This document shows, piece after piece, positions 36,007 to 44,781 of a stretch of DNA of 64,000 nucleotides. A model generated the notes under the pieces. That model saw nothing but the letters and a program-made list of their open reading frames with translations, was not told where the DNA came from and searched no databases. How positions within the stretch are numbered: the first letter of the stretch is position 1; the number at the start of each line of letters is the position of its first letter. The translations under genes and the position numbers were made by a program. Origin of the DNA: Blautia sp. MSJ-9. Its GTDB lineage: Bacteria > Bacillota > Clostridia > Lachnospirales > Lachnospiraceae. The stretch covers positions 62,001 to 126,000 of the forward strand of contig NZ_JAHLQG010000031.1 of NCBI RefSeq assembly GCF_018919065.1, in the 5' to 3' direction.

Positions 36007-37461
36007 TTATTCTGGTTTGTCTCCGATGAGCCAGTTGTACATTTCTTCATACTGGCGTGCAGAATTGTTCCATGAGAAGTCCGCTGCCATTGCGCGGTCA
36101 ACCATTTTGTTCCACTCACGTTTCTTGTCATAGAAGACTCTCTCTGCATTACGTACAGTAGCAAGCATCTCATGAGCATTATAATTTCTGAATGAGAAAC
36201 CTGTTCCTGTGCCTTCGTATTCATTGTACGGCTCAACAGTGTCCTTAAGTCCGCCTGTCTCTCGGACGATCGGAAGTGTTCCGTAACGGAGACTCATCAG
36301 CTGGCTTAAGCCGCATGGCTCGAATAAGGACGGCATCAGGAATGCATCGGATGCTGCATAAATGCGATGGGACATTGTCTCATCATAGTAAATCTGTGCA
36401 GATACTTTTCCATGATATTTCCAGTCAAAGTGACGGAACATGTTCTCATAGCGCTCATCACCGGTTCCGAGGGCTACGATCTGAACTGCGTCCTGACAGA
36501 GTTCATCCATTACATATGCGATCAGGTCAAAACCTTTCTGATCGGTCAGACGGGAAACAATACCGATCATCATTGCCTTTGGATTCTCTTCCAGACCAAG
36601 GTCTTTCTGAAGCTGCAGTTTGTTCTTAACTTTCTCTTTTCTGAATGTAGTTGCGTTGTAGTTCTTTGTGATATACGGGTCTGTTTCCGGATTGAATGTG
36701 TTATAATCAATACCGTTTACGATGCCACGCAGACTGTTCGCACGTGCACACATCAGACCATCAAGTTTCTCGCCGTAGAACGGTGTCTTAATCTCCTCAG
36801 CATAGGTATTACTTACAGTTGTAACTGCATCTGCGAATACGATACCGCCTTTAAGGAAGTTGGCATCCTTGTATGCTTCCAGCTTATCTGCTGTGAAATA
36901 ATAATCGGAAAGTCCTGTAATATTCTGAACAGTTTTTACATCCCATACACCCTGGAATTTCAGGTTATGTATTGTCATGATCGTCTTAATGTTCCAGAAG
37001 AACTCATTCTGCTGGAAGCTGTCATGCAGATATACCGGTACGAGACCTGTCTGCCAGTCATGACAGTGGATGATATCCGGTCTGAAGCCGATAACCGGAA
37101 GTACAGATAATACTGCCTTGGAGAAGAATGCAAATTTCTCCAGATCCCATGGTGCACTGTCGTATGGTTTCGGTCCACTGAAATAGTATTCATTATCGAT
37201 AAAATAGAACTGAATTCCCTCATATTCCATATGCATGATTCCTACATAGCAGTTCTTGTATCCAAGATCCATGTAGAAATGTGTGATATATTCCATTTTA
37301 TCTTTCCATTCCTGTTTCATACATGCATATTTCGGTAAGATCACACGAATGTCAAAATATCTCTTGTCAAAATATTTCGGTAAAGAGCCTGCTACATCTG
37401 CAAGACCTCCTGTTTTTATAAACGGAACAGCTTCAGATGTTGCAAATAAAATATTTTTCAT
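36007..37461 (-). CDS. glgA: Glycogen synthase (ADP-glucose type, GT5)
   Basis: 484 residues. It transfers glucose from ADP-glucose to growing alpha-1,4-glucan. The N-terminal KTGGLADVAGSLPKYF contains the KxGG substrate motif, the middle has HDWQTGLVPVYL and SNTYAEEI, and the C-terminal donor domain has GIVSRLTDQKGFDLI and MPSLFEPCGLSQLMSLRYGT. No other glg gene is adjacent, so it appears monocistronic. AAGGAGG precedes the ATG. It may contribute, with the amylosucrase, to alpha-glucan storage; that link is inference. Confidence 0.95.
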   Translation of the reverse strand: MKNILFATSEAVPFIKTGGLADVAGSLPKYFDKRYFDIRVILPKYACMKQEWKDKMEYITHFYMDLGYKNCYVGIMHMEYEGIQFYFIDNEYYFSGPKPYDSAPWDLEKFAFFSKAVLSVLPVIGFRPDIIHCHDWQTGLVPVYLHDSFQQNEFFWNIKTIMTIHNLKFQGVWDVKTVQNITGLSDYYFTADKLEAYKDANFLKGGIVFADAVTTVSNTYAEEIKTPFYGEKLDGLMCARANSLRGIVNGIDYNTFNPETDPYITKNYNATTFRKEKVKNKLQLQKDLGLEENPKAMMIGIVSRLTDQKGFDLIAYVMDELCQDAVQIVALGTGDERYENMFRHFDWKYHGKVSAQIYYDETMSHRIYAASDAFLMPSLFEPCGLSQLMSLRYGTLPIVRETGGLKDTVEPYNEYEGTGTGFSFRNYNAHEMLATVRNAERVFYDKKREWNKMVDRAMAADFSWNNSARQYEEMYNWLIGDKPE

Positions 37462-37516
37462 GCGAAAAACCCTCCTTGGTAGCCTTTGTTATATACAATT
37501 ATACTCCAAAATATGA

Positions 37517-38323
37517 CTATTGGAAAGAGCGATTTTTATATTCCAGTCTGATTTTATCTGCGATCAGGGCAATAAATTCTGAATTCGTCGGTTTTCCCTT
37601 TCCAGTGCTGACCGTATAGCCAAAAAGTTCATCGATCGTGTCCATTTTTCCCCTGCTCCAGGCGACTTCGATCGCATGCCGGATCGCGCGTTCTACTCTG
37701 CTTGCCGTCGTCTGGTGTCTCTTTGCGATCGTCGGATAGAGTATTTTTGTGATGGAATTGAGCATCTCCATGTCATTAACGGAAAGAATGATCGCATCCC
37801 TCAGATACTGATAGCCTTTGATGTGAGCAGGCACCCCGATCTCATGAATGATATTTGTCACATCTGTCTCCAGATTTCTTACAGGAACCTGCTGTGCCTG
37901 TACACTCTCCTGCTGGCGGCTGATTTCTCTCATCCGCCTTACTCCTGCTCTGCGCGTATGTTTGATCCGATTGAGCAGCATGTTGTTGTCAAAAGGTTTC
38001 AATACATAATAATCTGCACCCAGACTGAACGCATCCTCTGTGATCCGTTCCTGCCCTACAGCAGAAACCACGATGAATGCCGGCGTTTTTTTGAGGCTTT
38101 TGTCATGGGCAAATTTCTCCATTACTGCCAGTCCGTCCATTTTCGGCATAATGATATCCAGAACAACAACATCTGGTTCCTTTTCACGAATAATATTACA
38201 GATTTCTTCTCCGTTATGTGCTTTTCCAACCAGTTCAAGGTCTTTATCTTCCTCTATGATCTGACCAAGTACTTCCACCATTCTCTCATTATCATCCGCA
38301 ACTGCCACATTTAATTTTTCCAT
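37517..38323 (-). CDS. spo0A: Sporulation master regulator Spo0A
   Basis: A 268-residue response regulator controlling entry into sporulation. The receiver domain has the acidic pocket (VAVADDNE) and phospho-acceptor D56 ([13 protein letters not shown]). The C-terminal Spo0A DNA-binding domain shows [33 protein letters not shown] and [18 protein letters not shown]. The GGAGGAGAT site is strong. In many clostridia it directly follows spoIVB; here a c-di-GMP gene and a pseudogene lie between. Confidence 0.97.
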   Translation of the reverse strand: MEKLNVAVADDNERMVEVLGQIIEEDKDLELVGKAHNGEEICNIIREKEPDVVVLDIIMPKMDGLAVMEKFAHDKSLKKTPAFIVVSAVGQERITEDAFSLGADYYVLKPFDNNMLLNRIKHTRRAGVRRMREISRQQESVQAQQVPVRNLETDVTNIIHEIGVPAHIKGYQYLRDAIILSVNDMEMLNSITKILYPTIAKRHQTTASRVERAIRHAIEVAWSRGKMDTIDELFGYTVSTGKGKPTNSEFIALIADKIRLEYKNRSFQ

Positions 38324-38382
38324 GAGGCCATCTCCTCCCTGATTCTTCTACAAATATGTTTTCTTTTTTCGGCACATTACAT

Positions 38383-38448
38383 ATTATAGAGGAATGATAC
38401 GGGAGAAATCAAGCTGGAACAGGAGATTTAGTCCTATTTTCTGTCGAC
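38383..38448 (-). promoter_or_regulatory. spo0A promoter with possible 0A-box
   Basis: TTGATT (38412-38407) and TATAAT (38388-38383) are 18 bp apart on the minus strand. About 30 bp further upstream TGTCGAC (38442-38448) matches the Spo0A box TGTCGAA at six of seven positions, suggesting autoregulation. No convincing sigma-H consensus was found. Confidence 0.5.
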
Positions 38449-38476
38449 CGTTTTTGACCTTGTTTTCTGTTCATTT

Positions 38477-40465
38477 TCATTTTTCTACAAAATTGGATAT
38501 TCTTGGACAGCAATCGAATTTCATGTAACTGATGATCTGGCTCCCAAGTTCCCTCTGGATCCTGCCCTGTGCATTTACAAGACATTCCAGCAAAACAGGA
38601 TTAAATATACCACTTTCTCCTTCAAGGATCTTTTTGACAGCCTCTCTGTGAGGGATTGCTTCTTTGTATGCCCTCTTGCTGACAAGGATGTCGTACGCAT
38701 CTGCCAGAGATACCACCTGGGCTGCAATTGGGATTTCTTCACCTTTCAGACCATCCGGATATCCATTTCCATCGTATCTCTCATGATGCCATCTGCAGAT
38801 CTCATAGGCTGTCTTTACCAGTTCTTCATTCTGATATAGTTCCAGATTCTTCAGCAGTGCAGCACCGATCAGGGTATGCGCTCTTATGATCTGCTGTTCC
38901 TCAGCAGTCAGACTTTCGGGTTTGTTCAGGATTGTCCCACTGATCCCGATCTTGCCGATATCATGAAGAGCGGATGCAATAATGATCACTGACCGTCTTG
39001 ACCAGGAAAGATTGTACCTGTCCGTTTTTCTTGCCAGTTCATCAAGCAGAATGTCTGTGATCAGATTGATCCTTAAAATATGCTGTCCGCTTTCACCGTT
39101 TCTGTAGCCCATGATCTGGCTGAGGATACCGATCATAATCTGGCTGTTCTTCTGTTTCTCATAAACCTGATCTGTCACAAGCTGGATCAGTCTTCGCTGT
39201 TTTGCATATAATTTGATGGTATTGTATACTCTTCTGTATACTACCTGTGCATCAAATGGTCTGTTGATATAATCGGACACGCCCATCTCATATGCCCGGC
39301 GGATGATATTTTCTGAGTCTTCACTGGATATCATGATCACCGGAATATCATCGATCCAGTTTCTGTTTACCATTTCCCCAAGCACTTCAAAGCCATCCAT
39401 TACAGGCATGATAATGTCAAGCAGTACAAGGGAAATATCTCTTTCATACTGTTCCAGAACCTCCAGTCCTTCTTTTCCGTTCTCTGCCTCCAGAATATCG
39501 AATTCGCCTCCCAGTACTTCTGCCAGGATCGCGCGGTTAAATTCTGAATCATCAATGATCAGTATCTTCTGTCTGAATCTGCTGCTTTCATGTTCTTCCA
39601 GATTTCCGTCAGAAACTACATCAGTAGTAACAACCATATTCTTCCTTAATTTTGCCTGATACATATACTGATCTGCTCTGATAATCGCATCTTCCACTGT
39701 ATCTCCGGATGAAAGAGTTCCGCCAATGCTGACTGTCAGATGAATCCGGGAATATCCCGGTACTTTTGCTTCGCTGATATTTTTACGGATCTGCTTCAGT
39801 TTTTCTGCAAAGACTTCTGCTGAAATATCGGGCATTACAAGAAGGAATTCATCTCCTCCGTAACGGATGATAATATCTGATTTACGGATTCCCTCTCTGA
39901 TCACTTTTGCAGCTGTTTTCAGAACTACATCTCCTACTCTGTGTCCAAATGTATCATTGTAAATCTTAAAATCATCCAGATCGATCATTGCAACTCCGGC
40001 TGATGCCTTCATCTTTCTGATCTGATCCTCAAAGTATCTTCTGTTGGAAATTCCTGTCAATGCATCAATATACAGTTCATCGTCATAACCACTGAGTTTT
40101 CGAAGAAGCCTGTCACGTCCCTCTGAGTCAAGCATCACGTCATCGTCCAGACAATTTATCATTTCCATGACATATGCTTTTCCATCAATCTCTACATACT
40201 TTGCAACTACCTGATATAAAACAGAATCAATAAATTCCATTTTTACTTTCTTGCTTTTTGCTTCTAATGCTTTGAATGATACACAATTCTCGCAGGGATG
40301 ACTCTTTCTCCAGAAAGCAAAGCACGGATCAACGCCCTCCGGATGTTTCTTATTTTCATTAATCTTCTGTACAGTTTCTGCTTCAAGCAGACGGACAACA
40401 TCAAAAACCTGTCTCATCTGTCGCATGCTCTCATGCGCTTCGTCCATTGTCATTACTGTATTCAT
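38477..40465 (-). CDS. GGDEF / receiver / HD-GYP c-di-GMP enzyme
   Basis: 662 residues from the ATG at 40465, chosen because GGCGG lies 6 nt upstream; a longer frame adds 18 residues without a good RBS. An N-terminal PAS-like region with Cys residues (CFAFWRKSHPCENC) precedes a GGDEF domain with intact YGGDEF and, five residues before it, the RKSD inhibitory site, so it can probably make c-di-GMP and be product-inhibited. A central receiver has KILIIDDSEFNR and LLDIIMPVMDGF. The C-terminal HD-GYP phosphodiesterase has LHDIGKIGISG and HHERYDGNGYPDGL. Synthesis and breakdown are therefore combined in one protein. A c-di-GMP riboswitch precedes it. Confidence 0.93.
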   Translation of the reverse strand: MNTVMTMDEAHESMRQMRQVFDVVRLLEAETVQKINENKKHPEGVDPCFAFWRKSHPCENCVSFKALEAKSKKVKMEFIDSVLYQVVAKYVEIDGKAYVMEMINCLDDDVMLDSEGRDRLLRKLSGYDDELYIDALTGISNRRYFEDQIRKMKASAGVAMIDLDDFKIYNDTFGHRVGDVVLKTAAKVIREGIRKSDIIIRYGGDEFLLVMPDISAEVFAEKLKQIRKNISEAKVPGYSRIHLTVSIGGTLSSGDTVEDAIIRADQYMYQAKLRKNMVVTTDVVSDGNLEEHESSRFRQKILIIDDSEFNRAILAEVLGGEFDILEAENGKEGLEVLEQYERDISLVLLDIIMPVMDGFEVLGEMVNRNWIDDIPVIMISSEDSENIIRRAYEMGVSDYINRPFDAQVVYRRVYNTIKLYAKQRRLIQLVTDQVYEKQKNSQIMIGILSQIMGYRNGESGQHILRINLITDILLDELARKTDRYNLSWSRRSVIIIASALHDIGKIGISGTILNKPESLTAEEQQIIRAHTLIGAALLKNLELYQNEELVKTAYEICRWHHERYDGNGYPDGLKGEEIPIAAQVVSLADAYDILVSKRAYKEAIPHREAVKKILEGESGIFNPVLLECLVNAQGRIQRELGSQIISYMKFDCCPRISNFVEK

Positions 40466-40594
40466 AAAATGCCGCCTTTTCGTTTCAAATAACCTTTTAA
40501 CAAAAACAAAAATGCCCACTTTTCTGCTTTCATTATTATAAATTGTTCTGATACTGAATTTTTCTGCTACACTGCAGCTTTTTATGAACGTGAA

Positions 40595-40626
40595 AAAAGT
40601 ATTGTTATAACAATAACAATACTTTT
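40595..40626 (-). terminator. Riboswitch-associated intrinsic terminator
   Basis: AAAAGTATTGTTA and TAACAATACTTTT form a perfect 13-bp stem with a 6-nt loop; on the minus strand it ends in six T residues. It lies between the c-di-GMP aptamer and the coding region, so it is the likely expression platform. Overlap of the stem with the aptamer P1 is not obvious, so the direction of control is not settled. Confidence 0.85.
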
Positions 40627-40633
40627 GATCAAC

Positions 40634-40704
40634 ACCCTGCAGCTGGCTGCCATTTTACAGGCCCTGTAGCTTTGCGTCGCAACCTTTCGATTGTTTTGCC
40701 ATAT
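40634..40704 (-). promoter_or_regulatory. Cyclic-di-GMP-I (GEMM) riboswitch
   Basis: Read on the minus strand the segment has the conserved class I elements in order: TGGCAAAAC, a hairpin capped by the GAAA tetraloop (AATCGAAAGGTT), GACGCAAAGC, an AGGGCCTGT hairpin and ATGGCAGCCAGCTGC. This is the clostridial GEMM-I consensus. It lies about 170 nt upstream of the GGDEF/HD-GYP gene and is followed by a terminator, so c-di-GMP should feed back on the enzyme that makes and degrades it. Confidence 0.9.
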
Positions 40705-40835
40705 TATTTTTGTTATTCAGAAGTTATCATGTCCTTTTACAGACATGATAACTTAAAATCTATCCTGATTTCATCCACATATATGCCATTATAGTAGCAC
40801 GCAGTCACTCAAATGTCAAAACTTTTTAAGTTATT

Positions 40836-40998
40836 TTAAGCTGTTTCATAAATCTCTTTGCGGATCTTATCTTTGATTTCCACAAGATTGTCCAAAAGCA
40901 ACGGATTAAACGTTCCACATTCTCCGTTCAGGATCATCTCCAAGTACATCCCTGAGCAGATGTCTGTTCATCTCGGAATCATCGATAACAAGGATCTC
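40836..40998 (-). pseudogene. Remnant of a receiver/HD-GYP protein
   Basis: On the minus strand a fragment reads EILVIDDSEMNRHLLRDVLG, like the start of the receiver domain of the neighbouring c-di-GMP enzyme. After a frame change it reads LNGECGTFNPLLLDNLVEI and ends at a stop, matching that enzyme's HD-GYP tail (LEGESGIFNPVLLECLV). Everything between, several hundred codons, is missing, and there is no start codon or RBS. It is best read as the scar of an internally deleted paralogue, probably from an old tandem duplication. Confidence 0.75.
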
Positions 40999-41113
40999 TG
41001 TAAGATTTTAAAACAACGCAAAGACAGGGGTTTTATTACTGCAAACCACAGCCTGCGGAGTTTTTTCTGCTCTCTGTTCATGATAAATAAGAATGCAGTA
41101 CTATATAATACCC

Positions 41114-42340
41114 CTACGTCACTTTTCTGGTGTTTTCAAGCATATTTTCTATAAATATTCCATAACCGCTGGTGGAGTCCTGCACGAATACGTGGGTTAC
41201 TGCGCCAATTATTTTACCATTCTGGCACAAAGGTGAACCCGACATTCCTTGTACCACGCCTCCTGTTACATTTAACAATTCTTCATCCGTCACCTGTATC
41301 ACAAAGCTTTTATTTGTGTCTTCATGATTTAGATCAATTCTTTTGATTTCTGCATCATATTCTTTTACCTGTCCATCTACACTGCAGAGAATTGTAGCAG
41401 GTCCGGTTCTTACTTCCTGCTTATGTGCGATCGGCATCTTTTTTAAAGTGATTCCATCGTCTGCGGTTTTAGTAAACTGACCATATATTCCGTTTTTAGT
41501 ATTCGTTTCTATAGTTCCAAGGATATTGCGATCATCGTAACGGATGAAACCTGCAAGTTCACCGGGGTTGCCTTTGCTTCCTTTATTGATTGCAAGAATC
41601 TGGGCTTTGTAGAGAGCACCGTTGCGGATATTCAGAAGCTGTGTAGTGTCAATATCGCTGATACCATGGCCAAGAGCTCCATAATTACCATTCTGGTCTA
41701 CGTAAGTAAGAGTTCCGATTCCCTGGGTGTCGTCCCTTACCCAGATTCCCAGTTTATAATCTCCTTTCGTATCTTTCACAGGAGTTACGGACACAGGGAT
41801 GCTTTCGCCCTCACGGCTTACTTCTAATGTAACTGCTGTTCCGTCCAGTTCTGCGATATCACTGATCAGTTCTTTCTTCGTAGAGATTTTCTGTCCATTA
41901 AATGAAACAATGTAATCTCCCTGCCTGATGATATTCTTTGCGGGTTCCTTTGTTTCGCCGTTCTGATCCTGAATTTCTCCAGTGTCGATGACAAGAACTC
42001 CCTCTGTTTCCATGTAGATTCCAATAGTGCTTCCGCTGACATAGACTTCCTGGTCATCTACGGGTGTTACTTTTATATTTTTGAATGGAATATAGCCAAG
42101 CAGTTTACAGGGCAGAATATAACCTCCGTCCTGCGAAACTGTGACTGCTTCTTCGAATGTAACCAGAGGCGGGGAAAGTACCTCTGTTACATCTTCCGCA
42201 TTTTCTCCACTGTCTCTGGATATCTGGATTTCATCCGGAATTTTTCTGTCCAGATACTGGTACCCTAACAGAAGCATCACCAGCAGATCCAGTGCAAGAC
42301 AGCATATTACAAAAAATCTATATTTTTTTCTTCTGTTCAT
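41114..42340 (-). CDS. spoIVB: SpoIVB serine peptidase
   Basis: A 408-residue S55-family peptidase made in the forespore that triggers pro-sigma-K processing. It has an N-terminal transmembrane anchor (FFVICCLALDLLVMLLLGY), a PDZ-like domain (GDYIVSFNGQKISTKKELI) and the peptidase domain with the His in GALGHGISDID and the Ser in GVVQGMSGSPLCQNGKIIGA. AAAGGATG precedes the ATG. It follows recN, as in most clostridia. Confidence 0.95.
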   Translation of the reverse strand: MNRRKKYRFFVICCLALDLLVMLLLGYQYLDRKIPDEIQISRDSGENAEDVTEVLSPPLVTFEEAVTVSQDGGYILPCKLLGYIPFKNIKVTPVDDQEVYVSGSTIGIYMETEGVLVIDTGEIQDQNGETKEPAKNIIRQGDYIVSFNGQKISTKKELISDIAELDGTAVTLEVSREGESIPVSVTPVKDTKGDYKLGIWVRDDTQGIGTLTYVDQNGNYGALGHGISDIDTTQLLNIRNGALYKAQILAINKGSKGNPGELAGFIRYDDRNILGTIETNTKNGIYGQFTKTADDGITLKKMPIAHKQEVRTGPATILCSVDGQVKEYDAEIKRIDLNHEDTNKSFVIQVTDEELLNVTGGVVQGMSGSPLCQNGKIIGAVTHVFVQDSTSGYGIFIENMLENTRKVT

Positions 42341-42357
42341 TCACGCACATCCTTTCG

Positions 42358-42404
42358 GTAAAAAAATAAGAGAGAACAATCTGCAATAAGATTATCCTCT
42401 CTTA
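42358..42404 (-). terminator. Terminator between recN and spoIVB
   Basis: TAAGAGAG pairs with CTCTCTTA and an inner AATCT with AGATT; a run of T residues follows on the minus strand. It uncouples spoIVB from recN, consistent with separate forespore control of spoIVB. Confidence 0.85.
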
Positions 42405-42420
42405 GTATGTGGTCTATTTT

Positions 42421-44112
42421 TTATTTGAGTCTTGTATTTTTTTGTTTCTGTGCCAATTCTTTCATCTCTTTTGCGTTCTCGAGAACAGCAGGTGTGATTT
42501 CTGCACCACCCAGCAGTCTTGCCAGCTCACGGATGGAATCATTTTCCTCAAGTACATGAATCTGGGTGATGGTTTCGGTTCCCTGCAGGTGCTTTTCAAT
42601 TTCGAAATGACTGTCTGCCATAGCTGCGATCTGAGGGAGATGAGTAATGCAAAGCACCTGATGATGCTGGCCGATCACTGCCATTTTCTCGGATACTTTC
42701 TGTGCAGTTCTTCCACTGATACCAGTGTCGATCTCATCGAAGATCAATGTCTCGATCTGGTCTCTGTCTGCAAGGATTGCTTTCAGTGCAAGCATAATAC
42801 GTGAAAGCTCACCGCCGGATACAATCTGGCCTAACGGTTTCAGGCTCTCACCCGGGTTTGTTGAAATGAGATACTGGATATCATCATTTCCGTTGTCTGT
42901 ATAATTTTTCTTTTTCTGGAAATCAATGGCAAAGTTTACATCTAGGAAGTTTAGATCTTTCAGTCCCTGAATGATCTTTTGTTCCAGCTGTTTACTGTAT
43001 TCTTTGCGGATCTGTGATAAATCATCCGATCTTTCTCTGAGAATTTCTTCCAGTTCTTTGAGATGATCTTTTAATTCCTGTAAATTCTCCTCATATTTAC
43101 GTAATTTTTCCAGTTTTTCTTCCTGAAGTTTACGGTAGGAGAAAATGTCCTCAATGGTACGTCCATACTTCGCTTTCAGTCCATTGATCAGATCCAGACG
43201 TCGCTCTGTCTCATAGAACTCGCTCTCATCAAAAGTCATATCATCCAGATAAGCTGACAATTCTCTGTTAAAATCATTCAGCAGACCGTCCACAGAAGTA
43301 AGTGTCTCTGACAGAGGCTCCAGTTCCGGATCATACTGGGTTACGTGGGAGAACTCTTTTATTGCTTCTCCCACGGTTTCTCCAGCTCCTTCTTTACTGT
43401 CATAGCCTGTGAGATTATGTACTAACTGCAGGGAATCTACGATGAGTTTGGCATTGCTCATTTTTCTGTACTGAGCTTCCAGTTCCTCGTCTTCTCCAGG
43501 CTGCAGATTTGCTTTCTTAATTTCTTTGATCTCAAATTCCAGAAACGCAAGTTCGCGGTTTCGTTGTTCCTCGTCCATGTTCATGGAATTGAGCTCTGTT
43601 TTGCATTTGCTGTATTCTTTGTATGCCAGAGATACATTCTCCTTTGCAGGAAGAATGTTCTCCTTGCCATATGCATCCAGAATTGCAAGCTGCTTGTCCT
43701 GATACAGAAGAGACTGGTGTTCATGCTGTCCATGGATATCCAGCAGGCAGGCTGCGGCGGCCTTCATCTGGCCGACTGTGCTTGTCTCACCGTTGATCTT
43801 ATTGATGCTTCTTCCGTCCATGATCTTTCTGGAAAGAAGCACCTGTCCATCTTCTGGATAGATATCCAGTTCTTTCAGGGCTTCCATAGCTTTCTCGTTC
43901 TCTATCTGAAAAAGCAGTTCTACCAGTGCGTAGGGTGCGTTTTCTCTTATCATATTCTTAGAAGTCTTAGCTCCCAGGATCAGCTGCATGGATCCTAACA
44001 GGATGGATTTACCAGCGCCGGTCTCACCGGTCAGGATATTCAGTCCAGGGCCAAATTCTACTTCTATTTCTTCTATCAGTGCAAGATTCTTTACGTGCAG
44101 ATGAGCTAACAT
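42421..44112 (-). CDS. recN: DNA repair protein RecN
   Basis: A 563-residue SMC-like ATPase in double-strand break repair. Walker A is GLNILTGETGAGKSILL near residue 30. Long central coiled coils are present, and the C-terminal ABC part has IVSGGELSRIMLALKAIL and Walker B TLIFDEIDTGISGRTAQ. It lies downstream of argR with a 190-bp gap containing a repeat and a large hairpin. A GGAGGC site lies directly before the ATG. Confidence 0.96.
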   Translation of the reverse strand: MLAHLHVKNLALIEEIEVEFGPGLNILTGETGAGKSILLGSMQLILGAKTSKNMIRENAPYALVELLFQIENEKAMEALKELDIYPEDGQVLLSRKIMDGRSINKINGETSTVGQMKAAAACLLDIHGQHEHQSLLYQDKQLAILDAYGKENILPAKENVSLAYKEYSKCKTELNSMNMDEEQRNRELAFLEFEIKEIKKANLQPGEDEELEAQYRKMSNAKLIVDSLQLVHNLTGYDSKEGAGETVGEAIKEFSHVTQYDPELEPLSETLTSVDGLLNDFNRELSAYLDDMTFDESEFYETERRLDLINGLKAKYGRTIEDIFSYRKLQEEKLEKLRKYEENLQELKDHLKELEEILRERSDDLSQIRKEYSKQLEQKIIQGLKDLNFLDVNFAIDFQKKKNYTDNGNDDIQYLISTNPGESLKPLGQIVSGGELSRIMLALKAILADRDQIETLIFDEIDTGISGRTAQKVSEKMAVIGQHHQVLCITHLPQIAAMADSHFEIEKHLQGTETITQIHVLEENDSIRELARLLGGAEITPAVLENAKEMKELAQKQKNTRLK

Positions 44113-44141
44113 TTATTGCCTCCATTAATATGTCATAAGTT

Positions 44142-44186
44142 AAGCGGATAAAAACATCCACTTGGCTACTTGCTCATAATCGAATA
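44142..44186 (+). repeat. Dispersed 45-bp intergenic repeat, copy 2
   Basis: It matches 40 of 45 positions of the copy at 10406-10450. It is followed by CGAATAA...TTATTCG, a small hairpin whose loop differs from that after copy 1. Confidence 0.75.
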
Positions 44187-44242
44187 ACTACTACGCAGTT
44201 TATTCGGTTAAATAGTTGCTCCGCAACTTATTTGTCAAAAAT

Positions 44243-44293
44243 ACTGCTCAGTTCATGAACAATACGCTTGTTATTGTCCACGAATTGAGCAGT
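44243..44293. repeat. Long imperfect inverted repeat between argR and recN
   Basis: ACTGCTCAGTTC pairs with GAATTGAGCAGT (one wobble), and the pairing continues through ACAATA/TATTGT with two mismatches, about 20 bp in all around a short loop. No T-run follows, so it is not a typical terminator. Confidence 0.65.
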
Positions 44294-44304
44294 AATATTT
44301 ACTG

Positions 44305-44763
44305 TTACTGGTTTAATCTTACAAAACTTCTCAATTTCTCAGCTGCTCCCAGTGCCATGTCTGCGTTCTTTGCAGCGCACATGATGGTGTCGTCACCTGC
44401 AATGCATCCCAGTATCTCCGGCCATTTCAGAGCGTCCAGCGCTGCTGCCACACCCATTGCCATTCCGGAAACGGTCTTGATCACAATGATATTCTGTCCC
44501 ACATCAATAGAAAGCAGGGTATCTTCCAGTACTCTGGTATATTTCGCTCCAAGACTGCCTGATTCATTGTTTATGATGGCATAGCGGGACTTTCCGTCCT
44601 TTCCTGCCACTTTTGTCAGCTTAAGGGCACGGATATCTCTGGAAACAGTTGCCTGTGTCACTTTAAATCCTGCCTCATTGAGTCTGGATGCCAGTTCTTC
44701 CTGTGTATCAATATCATACTGATGGATCAGTTCAATAATCTTTTCATGTCTCGCAACTTTCAC
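44305..44763 (-). CDS. argR: Arginine repressor ArgR
   Basis: 152 residues. In Firmicutes it represses arginine synthesis and activates catabolism, depending on arginine. The N-terminal winged helix reads RHEKIIELIHQYDIDTQEEL and FKVTQATVSRDIRALKLTKV. The C-terminal oligomerisation and arginine-binding part has GTIAGDDT-like CIAGDDTIMCAAKN. The start codon is GTG after GGAGGG. Its place between nadK and recN is conserved in clostridia and does not imply DNA repair. Confidence 0.96.
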   Translation of the reverse strand: MKVARHEKIIELIHQYDIDTQEELASRLNEAGFKVTQATVSRDIRALKLTKVAGKDGKSRYAIINNESGSLGAKYTRVLEDTLLSIDVGQNIIVIKTVSGMAMGVAAALDALKWPEILGCIAGDDTIMCAAKNADMALGAAEKLRSFVRLNQ

Positions 44764-44781
44764 TCTATTCCCTCCTGCTGA

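Noticed and set aside
41015-41080. Second c-di-GMP-I aptamer on the plus strand
   Set aside because: ACGCAAAGACAGGGG and GCAAACCACAGCC recall parts of the consensus, but the 5' strand, the GAAA tetraloop helix and the 3' helix are missing and no plus-strand gene follows.
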